Part shown: positions 17,122 to 25,909 of the stretch, in pieces
Layout of the letters: each line of letters starts with the position of its first letter
Numbering within the stretch: position 1 is the first letter of the stretch
Assembly (NCBI RefSeq): GCF_028435365.1
Contig: NZ_JAGTJJ010000001.1
Location: 930,001-994,000 of the forward strand
Length of the DNA: 64,000 bases
Reading direction: 5' to 3'
Source of the DNA: Polyangium jinanense
Lineage (GTDB): Bacteria; Myxococcota; Polyangia; Polyangiales; Polyangiaceae
Program-made: the position numbers and the translations under genes
Notes under the pieces: generated by a model
The model's database searches: none
The model's input: the letters and a program-made list of their open reading frames with translations, nothing else
Told to the model about the DNA's origin: nothing

Positions 17122-17922
17122 ATGTCGAACAACAATTCCCCCGCCAAGCTGTCCCGCGCCCAGAAAGCCACCATCGGCCGCAAGCTCCACGACAACCTCA
17201 TCCTCCGCGCCCAAAAAGGCCCGCCCGAGCCCATGCTCGACGCCTTCATCCCCCAGCTCGACGCAATCACCATCCGCCTCGAAACCCACGTGGCCGGCAA
17301 GGACGAGACGAGCGCCGCGCGCGCCGCGCATGCCGACCGCAGCGAGAAGGCCGATATCGAGGTCGATACCCTCGCCCGGCATATCGAGGGGTACATCGAC
17401 GTCGAGGCCAGCCGCCGGGCCGGTCCTCATGTCGCCTCGGCCCGCGCGCTCCACACCGCCGCATTCCCGCGTGGGCGCGCATTCCTCGATGATTACATCC
17501 CCGACCAGAACCAGGAGATTCGACGAATCCTCTCCGTCCTGCGCGCGCCCGAGCATGCACCGACGCTCGCCGGAATCTCGTTTCCCATGGTATGGCTCGA
17601 CCGCCTCGAATCCGCGGTCGAAGAGAGTGACTTCGCGCTCGCCGAGAAAGCCACGGCGCGTGGCGCCATCGGCGACCATATCAGCCTGGGCAAGGGTGCG
17701 GAAGCCGCCTGGGTCGACGTGGTCGGGCGCCTGCGGAAATACCTCGAATCTCGCGCTCCGGCGGGGAATGTCGAGATCGCCCTGGAAAATGGGGCGCTGC
17801 TCGCTCCGCTGAATGACGCCATCGCACACGCCAAAGCCGTCGCCGCCGCGCGCGCGACGCGACGCAAGAAGAAGCCGGCTGCGCCGGCCGCTGCCGAGCC
17901 CACCGCCGAGCCCACCGCCTGA
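17122..17922 (+). CDS. Orphan-family protein, paralog of the 44404-45219 product
   Basis: 266 aa from ATG 17122 (GAGGTG seven bases upstream). No signal peptide or membrane segment; soluble and helical, with a Lys/Ala/Pro tail (TRRKKKPAAPAAAEP). I do not recognise a named family, but the middle aligns with the product of 44404-45219: VDxxLxxI....(I/V)EAS..G..VA...AL....FPRG, then E(I/V).RIL.VL..P. Both are about 270 aa. Both have a 43-bp-period tandem array immediately upstream in the same orientation. It converges with the TonB-receptor gene across a perfect palindrome. A DNA-binding, structural or defence role is open. Confidence 0.72.
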   Translation: MSNNNSPAKLSRAQKATIGRKLHDNLILRAQKGPPEPMLDAFIPQLDAITIRLETHVAGKDETSAARAAHADRSEKADIEVDTLARHIEGYIDVEASRRAGPHVASARALHTAAFPRGRAFLDDYIPDQNQEIRRILSVLRAPEHAPTLAGISFPMVWLDRLESAVEESDFALAEKATARGAIGDHISLGKGAEAAWVDVVGRLRKYLESRAPAGNVEIALENGALLAPLNDAIAHAKAVAAARATRRKKKPAAPAAAEPTAEPTA

Positions 17923-17937
17923 CCTCACCCTCCCCAA

Positions 17938-17967
17938 CCCTCCCTCTCCACGCGTGGAGAGGGAGGG
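17938..17967. terminator. Perfect 30-bp palindrome between convergent genes
   Basis: CCCTCCCTCTCCACG followed directly by its reverse complement CGTGGAGAGGGAGGG. It lies between the ends of two convergent genes and is followed by GTGTTTCCCC. Likely a bidirectional transcription-ending or mRNA-protecting hairpin; it may belong to a dispersed CCCTCTCC/GGAGAGGG palindrome family. Confidence 0.6.
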
Positions 17968-17977
17968 AGTGTTTCCC

Positions 17978-20020
17978 CTAAGGCGCCCGATAACGCGCCG
18001 TCACCCACACCGTCCGCCCCGGCAGCGGAAACCCCAAAAAGTCACTGACAGGCACCGCGACGCTCGTCCGCGAGAGCGGCGACGGCACGCGCAAGGTCCG
18101 CACGTCGAACAGGTTCTGCACCTCGACGCCCACGCGCAGCGACGGGATACCCGGGACGTCGAGCGACGCGCCCGCGCCGTGGAACAGGCGCGGCGGGACC
18201 AGGATCGTGCCCGCCGTATCCACCGTCGTGCCCGCCACCGCGTCGATCCCATAACGCAGCCGCACCGGGCCGAATCGATAAGCCGCATCGTACGAGAGGT
18301 CGTGCAGCGGGCGGCCCGGTAAGGGCCTGCCATGCGCGAGCGGATCCTCGCCGAGGTTTTCCGTGTGCATGAGCGTGTAGCTCAGCGTGGTCGCAAAACG
18401 CGTCCCGGTGAGCGAGGCCGAGACCTCGGCGCCCGCGATACGCGCCGCGTCCACGTTGCCCGCGCGGAACGTGCTGCGGCCGAGCGGCAAGAAGACGATG
18501 AGGTCACGCGCCGACGTGACGAACCCGACGAGCTCGTAGTGGAAGGACACGCGACCCGTCGTGACGTCGCCGTGCACGCCGACGTCGGCCGCGAGCGCGC
18601 CCTCGACACGCAAGCGCGGGTCGCCGAGCAAGCTGCCACGATCCCCGTAGAGCTCGACGAAGCTCGGGAAGCGGCGAAGCGCGCCCGCGTGCGCCGAGAG
18701 GATCGCCGCATCGGCGAAGCGGTAGGAGGCGCCGACGTGGCCACTCGGGACGAGGTCGCTCGCCGTGGGGTTCGTGTCGCCCGTCGGAGAGAGCGAGGAG
18801 GGGACGTCGGTCGCGCGGTCGCGTCGCGCGTCGAGGCGCGCGGTGGCGAAGAGGCGGAGCGGTTCGAACGGGCGCGCTTCGAGCTCGACGCCGAGGCCAC
18901 CCGCGATGCGTGATGCCGTGACGCCCACGAGCGCGGTGCTCGTCTCGGGAGGCGTGAGGGACTCGCCGCGGAGGTCGAGGAAGACGCCGAGGCTCGATCG
19001 CGCGACGCGAGGGAACACGGCGCGGTAGCCGAGGGAGCCGCCCGCCGCGAGGATCGATTGCCGCGCGTCGATGCCCACGCGCGTGGGATCGATCTCGCCG
19101 TTCGGATCCGAGAAGGTCGCGCCCTCGCGTCGTCCCCACGCTTGCAAACGGAGCGAGCCACGCAAGGCGTCACGCACGGTGGCGTCGACGCCGAGGACGA
19201 GGCGATCCGTTTCGAGGCGCGGGAGCAACGTGGGGTACGTGGCCGAACCGGGCAGACCGATGCGTCGCGCGTCGGCGAGGAAGGTCGCGCCGATCGTGCC
19301 CCACGATCGTTCGAGCGCGACGCGGCCGATCGCCCCCGCGGAGACGGCACTCGCGTTCGTGCGCGTGCGCGTGTCGAGCTTTTCCGTGCGCGGGTTCGTG
19401 ATCTCGTACGGGAAGTCGCCATCGGAGCGCGCGCCGAAGACGCCGAGGCCGATCGTGACGTCGCCGATCTTGCGCGCGTCGCCCGCGCGGACCTTGAGCG
19501 CGCCGAAAGAGCCCGCGAGCGCTTGCCATTCGGTGCGCGCGCCCGCGAGCGGCGTCGGTGGATCGATGACGAGGACGCCGCCGAGGTAGCCCGTCGCGCC
19601 GAGCGAAGCAGGCGCGAAGCCGCGGTAGACGCGGAAGCTCGCGCCGGGCCAGAGCGGGAGCGAGCCGACATCGAGCGAAGGATCCGCGCCGCTCGTGAGC
19701 GGAATGCCGGCAAGCAAGACGCCAACCTGCGTGGACGCCGAGCCGCGGATGGAGAGCGTGGACTGCGCGCCGTCGGCGCCGAGGCGACGGACGTGTACGC
19801 TCGGCAGCTCGGCGAGGATCGAGGCCGCGTCGATGGGCTCGCGGGCGCGTTCGTCGCTCGACGCGCGCGTGACGAACGCAGGCGCGGTGGAGCCACGGAT
19901 GGTGACGTCGATGGGCGCGGGCTTCGTCGGTTCCTCGTCCGCCCGGACGCGCAGAGGAGCCACGAGCGCCGCGACAAACGCAGCCGCGACGAGGAAACGT
20001 GCGCTCGTGCGAGAGGACAT
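17978..20020 (-). CDS. TonB-dependent outer-membrane receptor
   Basis: 680 aa. Signal peptide MSSRTSARFLVAAAFVAALVAPLRVRA. The plug domain is seen at about 45-150: ILAELPSVHVRRLG, STLSIRGSASTQVGVLLAGIPL and YRGFAPASLGATGYLGGVLVIDPP. A beta-barrel of about 500 residues follows with alternating strands, ending with LGFPLPGRTVWVTARYRAP; the terminal strand is aromatic/hydrophobic as required for BAM insertion. The BtuB/FepA-like 'LGFPLPGR' ending is typical. It would take up a siderophore, cobamide or similar ligand using TonB energy; the substrate cannot be told and no TonB/ExbBD genes are adjacent. No classical TonB box was pinned down near the mature N-terminus. Confidence 0.9.
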   Translation of the reverse strand: MSSRTSARFLVAAAFVAALVAPLRVRADEEPTKPAPIDVTIRGSTAPAFVTRASSDERAREPIDAASILAELPSVHVRRLGADGAQSTLSIRGSASTQVGVLLAGIPLTSGADPSLDVGSLPLWPGASFRVYRGFAPASLGATGYLGGVLVIDPPTPLAGARTEWQALAGSFGALKVRAGDARKIGDVTIGLGVFGARSDGDFPYEITNPRTEKLDTRTRTNASAVSAGAIGRVALERSWGTIGATFLADARRIGLPGSATYPTLLPRLETDRLVLGVDATVRDALRGSLRLQAWGRREGATFSDPNGEIDPTRVGIDARQSILAAGGSLGYRAVFPRVARSSLGVFLDLRGESLTPPETSTALVGVTASRIAGGLGVELEARPFEPLRLFATARLDARRDRATDVPSSLSPTGDTNPTASDLVPSGHVGASYRFADAAILSAHAGALRRFPSFVELYGDRGSLLGDPRLRVEGALAADVGVHGDVTTGRVSFHYELVGFVTSARDLIVFLPLGRSTFRAGNVDAARIAGAEVSASLTGTRFATTLSYTLMHTENLGEDPLAHGRPLPGRPLHDLSYDAAYRFGPVRLRYGIDAVAGTTVDTAGTILVPPRLFHGAGASLDVPGIPSLRVGVEVQNLFDVRTLRVPSPLSRTSVAVPVSDFLGFPLPGRTVWVTARYRAP

Positions 20021-20225
20021 GCCGATCCGGGACGAGGGTCACCCGTGACGCACGGGGACGAACCGCGCCGCTCGTAGATCGATCCACACCGCGAGGCGAG
20101 CGTTTGGTGCGTCGGTGCCGCCCTCGACGCAAAAAGCCGCGGAGATTGGCTTCGCGCTGGAAACCCGAGTTACCACCGAGCGAACGAGTTGATGCTGGTT
20201 CCTTCCTTCCCGGAAATTCTCTTGC

Positions 20226-20231
20226 TACGAA
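20226..20231 (+). promoter_or_regulatory. -10-like TACGAA six bases before ATG 20238
   Basis: TGCTACGAA with an extended TG, 6 nt from the start codon. This is the same geometry as several other starts here and implies a leaderless transcript; AAGG overlapping it could alternatively act as a weak Shine-Dalgarno. Confidence 0.45.
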
Positions 20232-20237
20232 GGTTCC

Positions 20238-20810
20238 ATGAAGACGCGCACGACACACCACTTGCTCGCTGCAGGTCTCGCTGCTGCTGGGGCCTTCGTG
20301 GCGTACTCGCCAGACGCCCACGCGGTCGACTGGGTGATCAAGAACCCCTCGCAGCACCCGGAGTACCGGGCTGAGCTCGAGCCGCACGCCAACTTCATCC
20401 TCTTCCGGCGCCGCTACAGCGGCGTGTACGGGCGAGGCGCCGAGCTCGGCGGTGGCTTCCGCGCCACGATCGAGCTCGCCGATCCGATGTTCATCAAGAA
20501 GATCAACAACACGATCGGCATCTCGTTCGGTGTCGACTTCACCGAGTGTCGCTACTGCCGCTACCGCAGCGACAACTACGCGATCTGGTCGCCCGTGGCG
20601 CTCCAGTGGAACTTCTTCCTCACGAGGAGCTGGAGCGCGTTCGCCGAGTTCGGCGGCATCGTCCGCAGCGAGGGCGCCTTCCGCTACGTCGACATCGACC
20701 CGGCCATCTGGTTCGGCACGCGGATCCACTTCAACAACGACATCGCCCTCACGTTCCGCCTCGGCTACCCGATGTTCAGCGTAGGCGTGTCCTTCTTCGT
20801 CGGGAGCTGA
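20238..20810 (+). CDS. Outer-membrane beta-barrel protein
   Basis: 190 aa. Signal peptide MKTRTTHHLLAAGLAAAGAF, cleaved near AHA. The mature part has alternating amphipathic strands with many aromatic residues: AELEPHANFILFRRRY, GRGAELGGGFRATIEL, IGISFGVDFTE, VALQWNFFLTRSWSAFAEFG and the C-terminal LTFRLGYPMFSVGVSFFVGS, ending in a strand typical of 8-strand OmpA/OmpW-sized barrels. CRYCRY may form a disulphide. Probably a small porin or structural barrel. Diverges from the TonB receptor across 217 bp. Confidence 0.82.
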   Translation: MKTRTTHHLLAAGLAAAGAFVAYSPDAHAVDWVIKNPSQHPEYRAELEPHANFILFRRRYSGVYGRGAELGGGFRATIELADPMFIKKINNTIGISFGVDFTECRYCRYRSDNYAIWSPVALQWNFFLTRSWSAFAEFGGIVRSEGAFRYVDIDPAIWFGTRIHFNNDIALTFRLGYPMFSVGVSFFVGS

Positions 20811-20982
20811 AAGGCCTCCGCGGCCGGTCCGCCTCCCTGCCCCCCCACCGCTCCCCGCCCCCCGGGGACGCGCCCGCCCAGGCGTGGGCTTCGCTCGCCT
20901 CGCCCCCTCGTTCGAGCCAGAAAGCACGGTAAAGCTGGTCATCCGAGCTTATCTCGCGCGTGCGGATCGTCCGCCGGGCAGG

Positions 20983-20988
20983 TAAACT
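20983..20988 (+). promoter_or_regulatory. -10-like TAAACT seven bases before ATG 20996
   Basis: TAAACT followed by seven bases and then the RseP-type ATG; no convincing Shine-Dalgarno at a usual distance, so a leaderless transcript is likely. Confidence 0.45.
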
Positions 20989-20995
20989 GACGTCG

Positions 20996-22120
20996 ATGTT
21001 CGGGATCCTGGCCCTCGCCTTGCTGATGGTCGTCCACGAAGGCGGGCACTTCCTCGCCGCGCGTATGTTCGGGATGCGCGTGCTGAAGTTCTCGATCGGG
21101 TTCGGACCGACGTTCTTCAAGGTCTCCCCGAAGGACGGCTACTACTGGTTCACGTCGGCCGCCGAAAAGGTGAAGCTGCGGCTCTGGAAGCACGACGCCG
21201 AGAAGCAAGGGCCGACGGTCTACCAGGTCGCGATCATCCCGTTCCTCGCGTACGTGCAGATCGCCGGGATGAACCCGCTCGAAGAGGTGGACCCGAAAGA
21301 CAAGGGTAACTTCTCGAACGGGAGCCTGTGGGGCCGCATCGTCACGATCTTCAGCGGCCCGCTGGCGAACTACGTCTTCGCCTCAGTGTTCTTCTTCGGC
21401 GCGACGCTCTACGGCGGAAAGGCAGCCGAAGCCGTCATCAACAACGAGCGTCAGCTGCTCACGTACGTCGACGCGGTGCCCGGAAGGCCGGCGCAAGCGG
21501 CAGGGGTGCAGCCGGGCGACAAGATCGTCGAGGTCGCAGGCGCACCCGTGACGACGTGGAACGAGATGGCGGAGCAGATCTCGAAGCGTCCGGGCGAGCC
21601 GATCAAGGTCGTGATCGAGCGCAAGATCGACGACAACCACGAGGAGCGCAAGACGCTCGACATCACGCCCACGAACGAGGACGGCAAGGGCAAGATCGGC
21701 GTCGCGCCGCACAAGCTGCCCGTGCCGATCAAGGAGGCGGCGATCTTCGCGCTGACCGAGCCGCCGAAGGTGGTGAAGAGCATCGGCGCAGGTCTGTCGC
21801 AGCTCTTCCGCGGCAACACCGACGACCTCGGCGGCCCGCTGCGAATGATCAAGGAGACCGAGGACGCCGCAAAGCAAGGGCTCGCCGCGTACCTGTGGCT
21901 GCTCGGCGTGCTGTCGGCCTACATCGGGATCTTCAACCTGCTGCCATTCCCGGCGCTCGACGGCGGGAGGCTCGTGTTCCTCGCATACGAGGCGGTGACG
22001 CGGCGCAAGCCAAACGCGATGGTCGAGGTCTACACGAACGGCTTCGGCATCCTGACGCTGCTCGGGTTCGCGCTGTACATCACGGTCTTCAAAGACGTGC
22101 CGCACATGCTGTCGAAGTGA
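20996..22120 (+). CDS. rseP: Site-2 protease RseP-like, M50 zinc metallopeptidase
   Basis: 374 aa from ATG 20996. The membrane-embedded active site HEGGH (about residues 12-16) supplies the two zinc His and the catalytic Glu; the second motif LPFPALDGGRL near the C-terminus carries the metal-binding Asp. One PDZ domain lies between (VDAVPGRPAQAAGVQPGDKI). Four or so membrane helices. RseP cuts anti-sigma factors or membrane signal-peptide remnants within the membrane. A GTG at 20960 would extend it by 12 residues but has no ribosome binding site. Followed after 5 bp by a lipoprotein gene, probably co-transcribed. Confidence 0.93.
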   Translation: MFGILALALLMVVHEGGHFLAARMFGMRVLKFSIGFGPTFFKVSPKDGYYWFTSAAEKVKLRLWKHDAEKQGPTVYQVAIIPFLAYVQIAGMNPLEEVDPKDKGNFSNGSLWGRIVTIFSGPLANYVFASVFFFGATLYGGKAAEAVINNERQLLTYVDAVPGRPAQAAGVQPGDKIVEVAGAPVTTWNEMAEQISKRPGEPIKVVIERKIDDNHEERKTLDITPTNEDGKGKIGVAPHKLPVPIKEAAIFALTEPPKVVKSIGAGLSQLFRGNTDDLGGPLRMIKETEDAAKQGLAAYLWLLGVLSAYIGIFNLLPFPALDGGRLVFLAYEAVTRRKPNAMVEVYTNGFGILTLLGFALYITVFKDVPHMLSK

Positions 22121-22125
22121 TCACG

Positions 22126-22857
22126 ATGGAACGCACGCTGCTCGGCGCCACGCTCGCGGTGACTCTCCTGCTCGGCGCCTCGGGCTGCGTCACGCCCCAC
22201 GTGAGCCTCGCCGAAGGTCCACGCGAGTACGTCGCAACGGACTACGAGAGCGTGCTGCGGAAGTGGACGCGCACCGAAGATCTGTTCGCCGTGAGCGAGC
22301 TCGAAAACTACCTGACCGCGACAGCGACGTTCGAGTCGTGGGATTTCCGCTGGGCCTACGTCGTGCGGTACGTGCAGGACTACCGGCTCACGATCGATCA
22401 ACGGAAGAAGCTGCTCGAGCGGACGCTCGAGGAGACGCGGCAGCGGCATCAGTTCTTCGTGGCGCTCTACGGCGGCGAGCGTCGGTTCAACGATCTGACG
22501 AAGGCCGACAGCGCGTGGATCGTGCGGCTGATCGACGACACGGGCAACGAGACGGCGCCGGAAGAGATCATCGCAATCACGAAGCCGAACGCGCTCGAAC
22601 GGACATACTTCCCGTACAGCACGGTGCACAGGCAAGCGTTCCGGATCCGCTTTCCGCGATCGACAGCGGATGGAAGGCCAACGATCTCACCACAAGCGAA
22701 GTGGTTCGGAATCCGCTTCGCCGGCGCACAAGGCAACAGCGAGCTCGTCTGGTTGATCGAGGAGACGGGTCCCGCGGATGGCGCGAGCGCGAGTGATCCA
22801 GCGAGCCCGAACGCGCCAGCCGCGGATCCGCGCAGCACGACGACGGCTGTGCGCTGA
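22126..22857 (+). CDS. Lipoprotein, function unknown
   Basis: 243 aa. Signal peptide MERTLLGATLAVTLLLGASGC with lipobox GASGC. The mature domain is mixed: helical YESVLRKWTRTEDLF and LTIDQRKKLLERTLEETRQRHQFFVALYGG, then beta-strands KWFGIRFAGAQGNSELVWLIEE. Known family not recognised. Five bases after rseP, so likely in its operon and perhaps a periplasmic partner of the protease (inference). Pro/Ala/Ser-rich tail. Confidence 0.82.
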   Translation: MERTLLGATLAVTLLLGASGCVTPHVSLAEGPREYVATDYESVLRKWTRTEDLFAVSELENYLTATATFESWDFRWAYVVRYVQDYRLTIDQRKKLLERTLEETRQRHQFFVALYGGERRFNDLTKADSAWIVRLIDDTGNETAPEEIIAITKPNALERTYFPYSTVHRQAFRIRFPRSTADGRPTISPQAKWFGIRFAGAQGNSELVWLIEETGPADGASASDPASPNAPAADPRSTTTAVR

Positions 22858-22860
22858 AGA

Positions 22861-23166
22861 CGCCGCGCCGGGGCTCTGCCCCGGGCCCCGCGGGGGCTGT
22901 TCGCCCCTCGACCCGAACCAGGGCAAGCCCTGGACTCGGGTTGGAAGAACCGCGCGATGCGCGGTTCTTCCACAGGCCGGTGGCAAGACCAGGGACGGCG
23001 TTGCCAGTCGACACGGCGGTCTTGACGGGCAGGGTCGCTCCTGGTCTTGAATCGGCTATTCGATGAACTGCGCATCGCGCAGTTCATCGACCCCGGGTCC
23101 AGCGCTTGCGCTGGTCCGGGTCCAGGGGCGGATAGCCCCTGGTGGGGCCTGGGGCGACGCCCCAGC
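22861..23166. repeat. Multi-hairpin dispersed repeat element, copy 1
   Basis: A roughly 305-bp chain of perfect hairpins between convergent genes. In order: CCGGGG-CTCTG-CCCCGG, GGGGCTGTTCGCCCC, CCAGGG-CAAG-CCCTGG, a 29-bp palindrome (22944-22972), a TGGCAA...TTGCCA centre, a 29-bp palindrome (23061-23089), CCAGCGCTTGCGCTGG, CAGGGGCGGATAGCCCCTG and CTGGGGCGACGCCCCAG. The left and right halves are arranged as arms of one larger inverted repeat. The same module order occurs at 44085-44400. Positions 23059-23118 match the reverse complement of 44146-44205 at 59 of 60 bases. It looks like a mobile or structural intergenic element (REP/MITE-like), not a gene. Confidence 0.85.
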
Positions 23167-23175
23167 GCAGCGGCT

Positions 23176-25893
23176 TCAGCGCGAAAGCAACTCGGCGACG
23201 AGCGGAACATCCGCCGCGAGCTCGAGCGCGAGCTTGCGATCCGCGACGAGCAGAAGCGCGCCCGAGGCCTTCGCGCGTGACGTGAGCGGCGCGGGAACGC
23301 CGGCCCAGAGAGCATCCGCGAAGAGGAGCTCTCCCGCGCGTGCCTCGCCGACGACGGCCGACGGATCCCCCTCGACGATCTCGACGCCGCCTCCGACCAC
23401 GAAGATCAGACCGGGCATCGGCTCGTTCTCTTGCGTGATGACCTCGCCCGGCTCGACCACGCGCATGTCGAGACGCGTGGCCAGGCTGTCGCGGGTCTTT
23501 GCGTCGAGCCCGCCGAGGGCGCCGAGCGCGAGGCCCGCGCGCGCCTGCAAGCGATCGGCGGTCGCCTTGCAGTCGTCGAGGACCCAGGGGCACGAGCGCA
23601 GCGCGTGGTCGAAGGTGGCCTCGTCCCACGAGGCGATCTTCGCGCCGCTCGCGCCGGTGACGAACCGCATGGGGAAGCTGCTTTCGAGCGAGCCGCGCGA
23701 CGTCGAGAACGAGCGCGGGCCCGCGACGTGACCCGGTACGGTCGCGTCGGTCGCGTAGACGGAGACCTCGCCCGCGATCACCAGCATCACGTTGAGCGCG
23801 CGCGTCTGGCCGGGGCCGAGCTCCTCGATCTTTGCGGCGCGCGAGAGGGCGCGCTGCACGTCCTCGGGCAGGTCCGTGAGCGGCTCGATCGCTTCGAGCA
23901 TCACGTCGCCGATGCGCGGCGGTCCCGAGGAGAGCGGCGCAGGTTCGGGAGCAGCAGGCGGCGCAGGCTTGGGCGCTTCGGCCGGGGGCTGCGCTGCGTC
24001 CGGCTTGAGCGCGGCGAGCGCGGCACGACCCGTGGTCGTGGCGGGGGAAGGACGCGGCGGCGCAGGCGGCGGCATCGTGGTGCCGGACCTCTTCATGGCG
24101 TCGGGCACGGCGGGCGCCGTCTTTGCCGGCGGAGGCACGGCCCAGGCGGGCTCCTTCTCCGGCGCGGGTTGCGTCGCGACGGTCGGGGGCTTCGGCACGC
24201 GGAGCGCGCTCGCGGCGATGGGGCTCTGGAGCGTGTCGGCGAGGGCACGACGCGCCGCCGGGTTGATGCCGCCCGGCGCGGGCTTCGGGACCGTCACCTT
24301 GGTGGCTTCGGGCGGGGGCGCGTCGGCCTTGAGGGCAGGCGGCTGCGTTTTCGTCTCGGCGCGCGGCTCGGCGACGGGGGGAGAGGGCGTGGTCGCGGGG
24401 CCGCCGGTCTTGGGGATGGCGGCCGGCGCAGGGGCCTTCGGGGGCACGCTCGGCGCGCGCGGGCCCTGCTTTTGCGGGACGGCCTGGGCCTGGGCGGCAA
24501 GCTGTCCGGGCTGCGGCGCGGCGGCGGGATCGACCGAGCCGTCCGCTTCGGCTGCGGGGGCCTGCGGCGCAGCAGCCGGCGCCGCGGGAGGAGGCGCTTC
24601 GGGGGCAGCCGGGACCGGCGGAGGCGGCGGCGCGGCGGCGGCCTCGTTCGGCGCTTCGGCGACGGACGGCACAAGCGGCACCGGCGGCAGAGGCGGCGGC
24701 CGCACGGATGGCGGCTGCGGCGGCACGGGCGGGCGCACGGAGGCGGGAGGCGGCGGCGCGACCGCGGGGTTCGCGGGGGACGAGGCGCGCACCGGCGGAG
24801 GCGGGGGCGCCTTGGGAGGCGGCGGCGCGGCGGCCGAAGCCGGCGGCCCGGCGAGCGCGGTGCCGCCCGGGAGCGGCGGCGGGACGGCGCGCTTCTTCCC
24901 GAGGGTCTGCTCGAGCGGCGCGGCCGAGGTGATGACGTCCGCGTCTTCGAGCAAGGCCGAAACGCGCGGCCGTGCGAGCGAGGCGCTCGATTCGCCCGTC
25001 ACGGTCTTGCGCCGCGGCGCGGGCTCTTCCCCGCGGGGCAGGTTCGCGCTCTGCGGATCACCTTCCGACCAGGGATCGAGGATCGGCGAGCGGAGGGGGG
25101 TTTTCCGTTGCTGCGCGGCGGCGGCCTTGCCAGGCGCGGGCGGCGGCGTGGTCGTCGGCCGCGTGGTCGTCGCGGACATCGGCGGCGGCGTGACCGAACG
25201 CGGCGGAGGACGCACCGAGGGCGGGTGCGACGGCGGCCCGAGAGGGTCGCCTTCCGGGACCGGCGGCGGCACGGGCGAGACGGGCGGCGGGAGCGGCGCC
25301 GCGACCGGCGGCGGTACGCTCGGCGCGGGAGACGCCACGAACGGCGCGGCCGGCGGCATGACCGAGGGCGGAGGCGGCGGCCGCAAGGAGCCGGGCGACG
25401 GCGCGGTCAGTGCGCTCTGCGGTGGAAGCGGCGGCGGCGCTATCGAGGGGGGCCGCGCGGTGAGGGGGACAGCGGAAGGCGGTTGGGGCGTCGCTTGCGG
25501 CGGAAGCGGCGGCGGCGCCATCGGCGGGAGCGGCGGCGCTGCCGGCGCGGGCGGCACGATCGCGGGCCTCACGTGCGCGGGCGGCGGCGTGCCGGTGTTG
25601 GCATCGAAGTCGATGTCGAACGACGGCAGCGGCGGGCGCGGCGGCACGTCCGGCGCGGCGGGCGCGGCGGCGGCGGTGAGGGCGTCGTCGAGCTCCTGGG
25701 CATACATCCCGAGCTCCGAGGCGCGGAAGGCGTTGCCCGAGGACTCGGCGGCCTCGGCTGCGCGCCGGAGCCACACGACGGCATCTCTTCGCTCACCACG
25801 CGCCCACAGCGTTCTCGCAGTCGACAACCCCCAGACGACATCCTCCGCGTCGTCGGGGCGCGCCTCGGGAAGCGTCACCGAAAGCTCGGCCAT
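23176..25893 (-). CDS. Large Pro/Ala-rich protein with C-terminal cyclic-nucleotide-binding-like domain
   Basis: 905 aa from ATG 25893. An N-terminal helical, TPR-like module (about 1-75: DDAEDVVWGLSTARTLWARGERRDAVVWL) is followed by about 600 residues of Pro/Ala-rich low-complexity linker with small ordered patches. The C-terminal ~200 residues hold cNMP-binding-like beta-rolls: LVIAGEVSVYA, then MRVVEPGEVITQENEPMPGLIFVVGGGVEIVEGD, the PGE and 'GxV' jelly-roll pattern of CRP/PKA regulatory domains. No DNA-binding helix-turn-helix. Ligand residues are not clear. Last gene of a minus operon that starts with ftsK. Confidence 0.83.
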   Translation of the reverse strand: MAELSVTLPEARPDDAEDVVWGLSTARTLWARGERRDAVVWLRRAAEAAESSGNAFRASELGMYAQELDDALTAAAAPAAPDVPPRPPLPSFDIDFDANTGTPPPAHVRPAIVPPAPAAPPLPPMAPPPLPPQATPQPPSAVPLTARPPSIAPPPLPPQSALTAPSPGSLRPPPPPSVMPPAAPFVASPAPSVPPPVAAPLPPPVSPVPPPVPEGDPLGPPSHPPSVRPPPRSVTPPPMSATTTRPTTTPPPAPGKAAAAQQRKTPLRSPILDPWSEGDPQSANLPRGEEPAPRRKTVTGESSASLARPRVSALLEDADVITSAAPLEQTLGKKRAVPPPLPGGTALAGPPASAAAPPPPKAPPPPPVRASSPANPAVAPPPPASVRPPVPPQPPSVRPPPLPPVPLVPSVAEAPNEAAAAPPPPPVPAAPEAPPPAAPAAAPQAPAAEADGSVDPAAAPQPGQLAAQAQAVPQKQGPRAPSVPPKAPAPAAIPKTGGPATTPSPPVAEPRAETKTQPPALKADAPPPEATKVTVPKPAPGGINPAARRALADTLQSPIAASALRVPKPPTVATQPAPEKEPAWAVPPPAKTAPAVPDAMKRSGTTMPPPAPPRPSPATTTGRAALAALKPDAAQPPAEAPKPAPPAAPEPAPLSSGPPRIGDVMLEAIEPLTDLPEDVQRALSRAAKIEELGPGQTRALNVMLVIAGEVSVYATDATVPGHVAGPRSFSTSRGSLESSFPMRFVTGASGAKIASWDEATFDHALRSCPWVLDDCKATADRLQARAGLALGALGGLDAKTRDSLATRLDMRVVEPGEVITQENEPMPGLIFVVGGGVEIVEGDPSAVVGEARAGELLFADALWAGVPAPLTSRAKASGALLLVADRKLALELAADVPLVAELLSR

Positions 25894-25909
25894 GACCAGA
25901 CCACCCCTA

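Noticed and set aside
16207..17937. 576-aa minus-strand frame through the 43-bp array
   Set aside because: The 43-bp period is not a multiple of 3, so any repeat peptide would change frame each unit; composition is Arg/Gly only.
22861..23166. tRNA or structured small RNA gene
   Set aside because: No tRNA cloverleaf or CCA end; many independent hairpins in a fixed order match a repeat element better.
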